Assembly (NCBI GenBank): GCA_023420895.1
Contig: JAEZUY010000035.1
Span: 1-7,624, forward strand
Length of the DNA stretch: 7,624 nt
Direction of reading: 5' to 3'
Source: Bacillota bacterium
GTDB taxonomy: Bacteria > Bacillota > Clostridia > Tissierellales > Gottschalkiaceae
In this document: one piece after another, positions 5,108 to 7,624 of the stretch
Layout of the letters: each line of letters opens with the position of its first letter
Numbering within the stretch: position 1 is the first letter of the stretch
Made by a program: the position numbers and the translations under genes
The notes under the pieces: model-generated
The model's input: only the letters and a program-made list of their open reading frames with translations
Database searches by the model: none
Told to the model about the DNA's origin: nothing

Positions 5108-5947
5108 TTGAGAGAAGTAGATGTGAATCTGATTTCAGATACAGTCGAAGAAATGTGCATGGAGGCTAACTACAGACTTTCTGAAGATATAGAAGGAAAG
5201 ATAAGAGAAAGACAGAAAGACGAAGAGAATCCTATAGCAAAAGATATTCTCTCTGATATGGTTAAAAATCTTGAAATAGCTGATGAAAAAAATATGCCTA
5301 TCTGTCAGGATACAGGTATGGCTGTGCTTTTTATTGAAGTGGGAAGAGATGTTCATTTCAGCGGAAATATAACTGAAGCTGTGAATGAAGGTGTCAGAAG
5401 AGGCTATAAAAACGGATATCTCAGAAATTCAGTTGTAGGAGATCCTCTTCTTAGAAAAAACACTGGAGACAATACGCCTGCTGTAATATATTACGACATA
5501 GTCGAAGGAGACAGGGTGAATATAAAATTTGCAGCTAAAGGCTTTGGAAGTGAAAATATGGGAAGACTCGGGATGCTGAAACCGTCAGACGGGATAGAAG
5601 GGGTTAAAAGTTTTATTCTTGAAACGGTTAAAATAGCAGGACCGAATCCATGTCCGCCTGTAGTGGTGGGAGTTGGAATCGGCGGAACTATGGATAAAGC
5701 ATGCCAGCTTGCAAAAAAAGCGCTGATGAGAGATATCAATACATTCAATGAAAAAGAGCATATAAGAGAGCTTGAAGAGGAAATGCTTGAAAAAATAAAT
5801 GAACTTGGAATAGGACCTCAGGGACTCGGAGGAGAAACTACAGCTCTGGGCATAAATATAGAGACTTATCCAACTCATATAGCAGGACTTCCGATAGCTG
5901 TAAATATAAACTGTCATGTCGCGAGACATATAGAAAGGACGGTATAG
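5108..5947 (+). CDS. fumA: class I fumarate hydratase, alpha (N-terminal) subunit
   Basis: A 279-residue subunit of the two-subunit, oxygen-sensitive [4Fe-4S] fumarase, which interconverts fumarate and L-malate in the cytosol. Three conserved cysteines fit the cluster ligands: Cys66 in PICQDTGMA (64-72), Cys182 in GPNPCPPVVVGVGIGG (178-193) and Cys269 in NCHVARH (268-274). Other family motifs are GYKNGYLRNSVVGDPLLRKN (99-118), KGFGSENMGRLGMLKPSDG (144-162) and GIGPQGLGGETTALG (234-248). Length matches the standalone alpha subunit of anaerobes. The beta subunit follows after 2 nt. L-tartrate dehydratase alpha is a close relative, but the short beta subunit here favours fumarase. Start is TTG with a strong RBS. 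It probably lies in one operon with BFD-like protein 2, which may supply electrons or protect or repair the cluster (inference). Confidence 0.95.
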   Translation: MREVDVNLISDTVEEMCMEANYRLSEDIEGKIRERQKDEENPIAKDILSDMVKNLEIADEKNMPICQDTGMAVLFIEVGRDVHFSGNITEAVNEGVRRGYKNGYLRNSVVGDPLLRKNTGDNTPAVIYYDIVEGDRVNIKFAAKGFGSENMGRLGMLKPSDGIEGVKSFILETVKIAGPNPCPPVVVGVGIGGTMDKACQLAKKALMRDINTFNEKEHIRELEEEMLEKINELGIGPQGLGGETTALGINIETYPTHIAGLPIAVNINCHVARHIERTV

Positions 5948-5949
5948 AT

Positions 5950-6471
5950 TTGAAAATAACTACTCCCTTAAAAAAAGAAGATATAGAAAAACTGAAAACT
6001 GGCGATAAAGTCTATATTACAGGATATATCTATACTGCAAGAGACAGTGCTCACAAGAGAATGACTGAGGAGCTGAAACAGGGAAAAGAGCTTCCTTTCG
6101 ATATAGAAAATCAGATTATATACTATGTAGGACCATGTCCGGCAAAACCTGGAGAGATTATAGGCTCGGCAGGACCTACTACATCATTCAGAATGGATGC
6201 ATATGCTCCGACGCTTATGGATCTTGGACTTAAAGGAATGATTGGAAAAGGTTCAAGAGGAGAGAATGTAATAGAGAGCATAAAGAAGAACGGCGCCGTT
6301 TATTTTGGAGCCGGAGGAGGACTTGGCGCTCTTATTGCAAGCAGAATAAAGAGCGTAGAAATTATAGCTTACGAGGACTTAGGTCCGGAAGCTGTAAGAA
6401 AGATGTATGTTGAAGATTTTCCAGTGACTGTGCTGATAGATTCTGAAGGAAACGATATATTTGACAGATAG
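5950..6471 (+). CDS. fumB: class I fumarate hydratase, beta (C-terminal) subunit
   Basis: A 173-residue partner of the alpha subunit that completes the fumarase active site at the subunit interface. Family motifs are TTPLKKEDIEKLKTGDKVYI (4-23), ARDSAHKRM (30-38), YVGPCPAKPGEIIGSAGPTT (59-78) continuing to SFRMD, GMIGKGSRG (96-104), FGAGGGLGALIASRI (119-133), EDLGPEAVRKMYVEDFPV (142-159) and IDSEGNDIF (163-171). These are typical of FumB/C-terminal class I fumarase domains. Start is TTG at 5950, 2 nt after the alpha stop, with AAAGGA at 5934-5939 inside the alpha gene, so translation is probably coupled. Length is typical for standalone beta subunits and shorter than L-tartrate dehydratase beta. 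A bidirectional terminator follows. The symbol means the beta subunit and should not be confused with the E. coli single-chain enzyme FumB. Confidence 0.94.
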   Translation: MKITTPLKKEDIEKLKTGDKVYITGYIYTARDSAHKRMTEELKQGKELPFDIENQIIYYVGPCPAKPGEIIGSAGPTTSFRMDAYAPTLMDLGLKGMIGKGSRGENVIESIKKNGAVYFGAGGGLGALIASRIKSVEIIAYEDLGPEAVRKMYVEDFPVTVLIDSEGNDIFDR

Positions 6472-6490
6472 TAAAAGTGAATATAGATAG

Positions 6491-6522
6491 AAAAAGACCT
6501 TTTATAATAAAAGGTCTTTTTT
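6491..6522. terminator. bidirectional terminator between fumarase beta and rpoN
   Basis: A 13-bp perfect stem (AAAAAGACCTTTT at 6491-6503 with its complement at 6509-6521) and a 5-base loop ATAAT. A-tracts and T-tracts on the two sides make it work in both directions for the convergent genes. Confidence 0.93.
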
Positions 6523-6538
6523 ATTTTTAAATTAAGTT

Positions 6539-7624
6539 CTAATTGTTCATTTCATATAGTTTTTTTCTTTTAGAAGCTGAAGGGTATTCAAGTTCTTCTC
6601 TGTATTTTGCCACAGTACGTCTCGCTATTTTAATATTCTTTTCATTTAATGCAGCGCATATTTTATTATCGCTGAGAGGAGATTTTCTGTTTTCTGATTC
6701 AATGATTTCTTTTATTACCGTTTTTATTTTATCAGAAGAAACTTCATTATCATTGTATATTTTATTAGAAAACAGATAGGACATAGGGAATACTCCTCTG
6801 TTAGTTCCAATATACTTATTTTTAGTAACTCTTGAAACTGTCGATACTGAAACTCCAGATTTTTCAGCAACAGCTTCAAGATTCATAGGTTTAAGATTTC
6901 CATCTTTCAGAAAATAGTCTTTCTGAATATCAGCTATGGCCTCAGTTACAGCTTTAACAGTTTTCTTTCTCTGCTCTATATTCTGTATAAGCATTTTTGC
7001 TTTGTTGAGATTTTTCAGCAGATATTCTTTCGTTTCGCCTTCTGAATTTTCAAGAATATTTAAATAGGAATCTGAAATTTTTAAATAGGGTTCAAGATTT
7101 TCTTCTGTTCTGACTTTAAGTACTCCATCTTCAACATCCAGAAATATATCGGGATATACGTATTCAGTAGGCTCATCTCCAGATCTCAAATATCCTGACG
7201 ACGGTATCGGATTCAAATCTCTGAAATCGTCTACAAGAGATTTGAGTTCTTTTTCTGAAATTTTCATTTTCTTAGAGATTTCCTTTAAATTCATATTTTT
7301 CAAATCTTCAAAATGGTTTTCTATTAAATTTACAAGCTGCTCTTTATTTTCGCAGAAATCACACTCTTCTGCCTGCTTTATAAGACATTCTTTTATATTT
7401 GAAGAGCCTATTCCTACAGGCTCAAAATCTCTGAATATAAAAAGAGCTTTGTCGAAAATCTCTTCTGGGGGATTTCCTGTAATCTTAAGAAGTTCTTCTT
7501 TTGAATAAGGAAGAAATCCTGATTCATCAAGATTATATATAAAAGATTCTATTATATTTTTCACATTATTATCGAGAGGATACATTTTCAAATCGTTCAG
7601 AAGCAGTGTTTCAAGAGTTTCCTC
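6539..7624 (-). CDS. rpoN: RNA polymerase sigma-54 factor RpoN, N-terminus beyond the window
   Basis: The reading frame stays open to the right edge, giving 361 residues; numbering here begins at the edge. The TTG at 7591 is not a start, because the codons upstream read EETLETLLLNDLKMYPLD, which is typical sigma-54 core-binding sequence. Visible parts are the core-binding region (FRDFEPVGIGSSNIKECLIK, 64-83, family DPxGVGARDLRECL), the central DNA-binding part with helix-turn-helix (LEAVAEKSGVSVSTVSRVTK, 249-268), RGVFPMSYLFS (276-286), and a perfect RpoN box ARRTVAKYRE (334-343) that reads the -24 element. The missing part would be the glutamine-rich activator-responsive region I and a little more, about 70-100 residues from usual family length. 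Sigma-54 needs an AAA+ enhancer-binding protein to open promoters; none is in the window. Confidence 0.96.
   Translation of the reverse strand, partial: EETLETLLLNDLKMYPLDNNVKNIIESFIYNLDESGFLPYSKEELLKITGNPPEEIFDKALFIFRDFEPVGIGSSNIKECLIKQAEECDFCENKEQLVNLIENHFEDLKNMNLKEISKKMKISEKELKSLVDDFRDLNPIPSSGYLRSGDEPTEYVYPDIFLDVEDGVLKVRTEENLEPYLKISDSYLNILENSEGETKEYLLKNLNKAKMLIQNIEQRKKTVKAVTEAIADIQKDYFLKDGNLKPMNLEAVAEKSGVSVSTVSRVTKNKYIGTNRGVFPMSYLFSNKIYNDNEVSSDKIKTVIKEIIESENRKSPLSDNKICAALNEKNIKIARRTVAKYREELEYPSASKRKKLYEMNN

Noticed and set aside
5135..5929. Minus-strand open frames opposite fumarase alpha
   Set aside because: They lie fully inside a well-conserved enzyme gene and have no recognisable domain.
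6543..7508. Plus-strand open frames opposite rpoN
   Set aside because: They are antisense to a conserved sigma-54 reading frame, with low-complexity Phe/Ser-rich translations.
7589..7591. TTG as the start codon of rpoN
   Set aside because: The frame continues to the window edge with conserved sigma-54 sequence, so the gene is cut by the window and does not start here.
1..7624. CRISPR array, tRNA, rRNA or insertion sequence
   Set aside because: No regularly spaced repeats, no tRNA-like cloverleaf, no rRNA segments and no transposase or terminal inverted repeats were seen by eye.

Overview
The window looks like a piece of chromosome from a low-GC, strictly anaerobic bacterium, most likely a Bacillota member of the Clostridia/Tissierellia type. 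The reasons are heavy use of AGA and ATA codons, purine-rich coding strands, strong AGGAGG-type ribosome binding sites (RBSs), frequent TTG starts, a YflT-type stress protein, and oxygen-sensitive Fe-S enzymes (a double-cubane protein and a two-subunit class I fumarase). Fusobacteria share this codon style and cannot be excluded from sequence alone.

Layout. Bases 1-458 hold stop-riddled, purine-rich sequence that may be a decayed gene. A YflT-like stress gene (566-988) follows, preceded by a box pair that resembles a sigma-B promoter, and then a terminator. A HAD phosphatase gene (1125-1781) is next; it has its own extended -10 promoter and converges through a bidirectional hairpin on a minus-strand gene (1847-2626). 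That gene encodes a WtpA/ModA-like tungstate/molybdate-binding protein with no signal peptide. Divergent from it is a double-cubane cluster protein of the 2-hydroxyacyl-CoA dehydratase D family (2795-3937). Two paralogous small cysteine-rich proteins follow (4087-4407 and 4596-5090), each built of two BFD-like [2Fe-2S] repeats. The second is 17 nt from fumarase alpha (5108-5947), which is 2 nt from fumarase beta (5950-6471). A bidirectional terminator separates these from the rpoN gene (sigma-54), which runs in from the right edge on the minus strand (6539 to beyond 7624).

How they may work together. The centre of the window (about 2800-6470) is an Fe-S block: a double-cubane reductase, two small Fe-S proteins and an Fe-S fumarase. 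Terminators at 4490-4523 and 6491-6522 divide it into two probable transcription units: the double-cubane gene with or without BFD-1, and BFD-2 with fumA and fumB. The most unusual signal is in the two small proteins. In both, repeat 1 has lost one canonical cysteine and gained another, giving CxxCxxC, while repeat 2 keeps the canonical CxC...CxxC. The second also has a very lysine-rich N-terminal segment that can be reached from two in-frame starts, each with a good RBS. A role in electron transfer or cluster handling for the neighbouring enzymes is inference.
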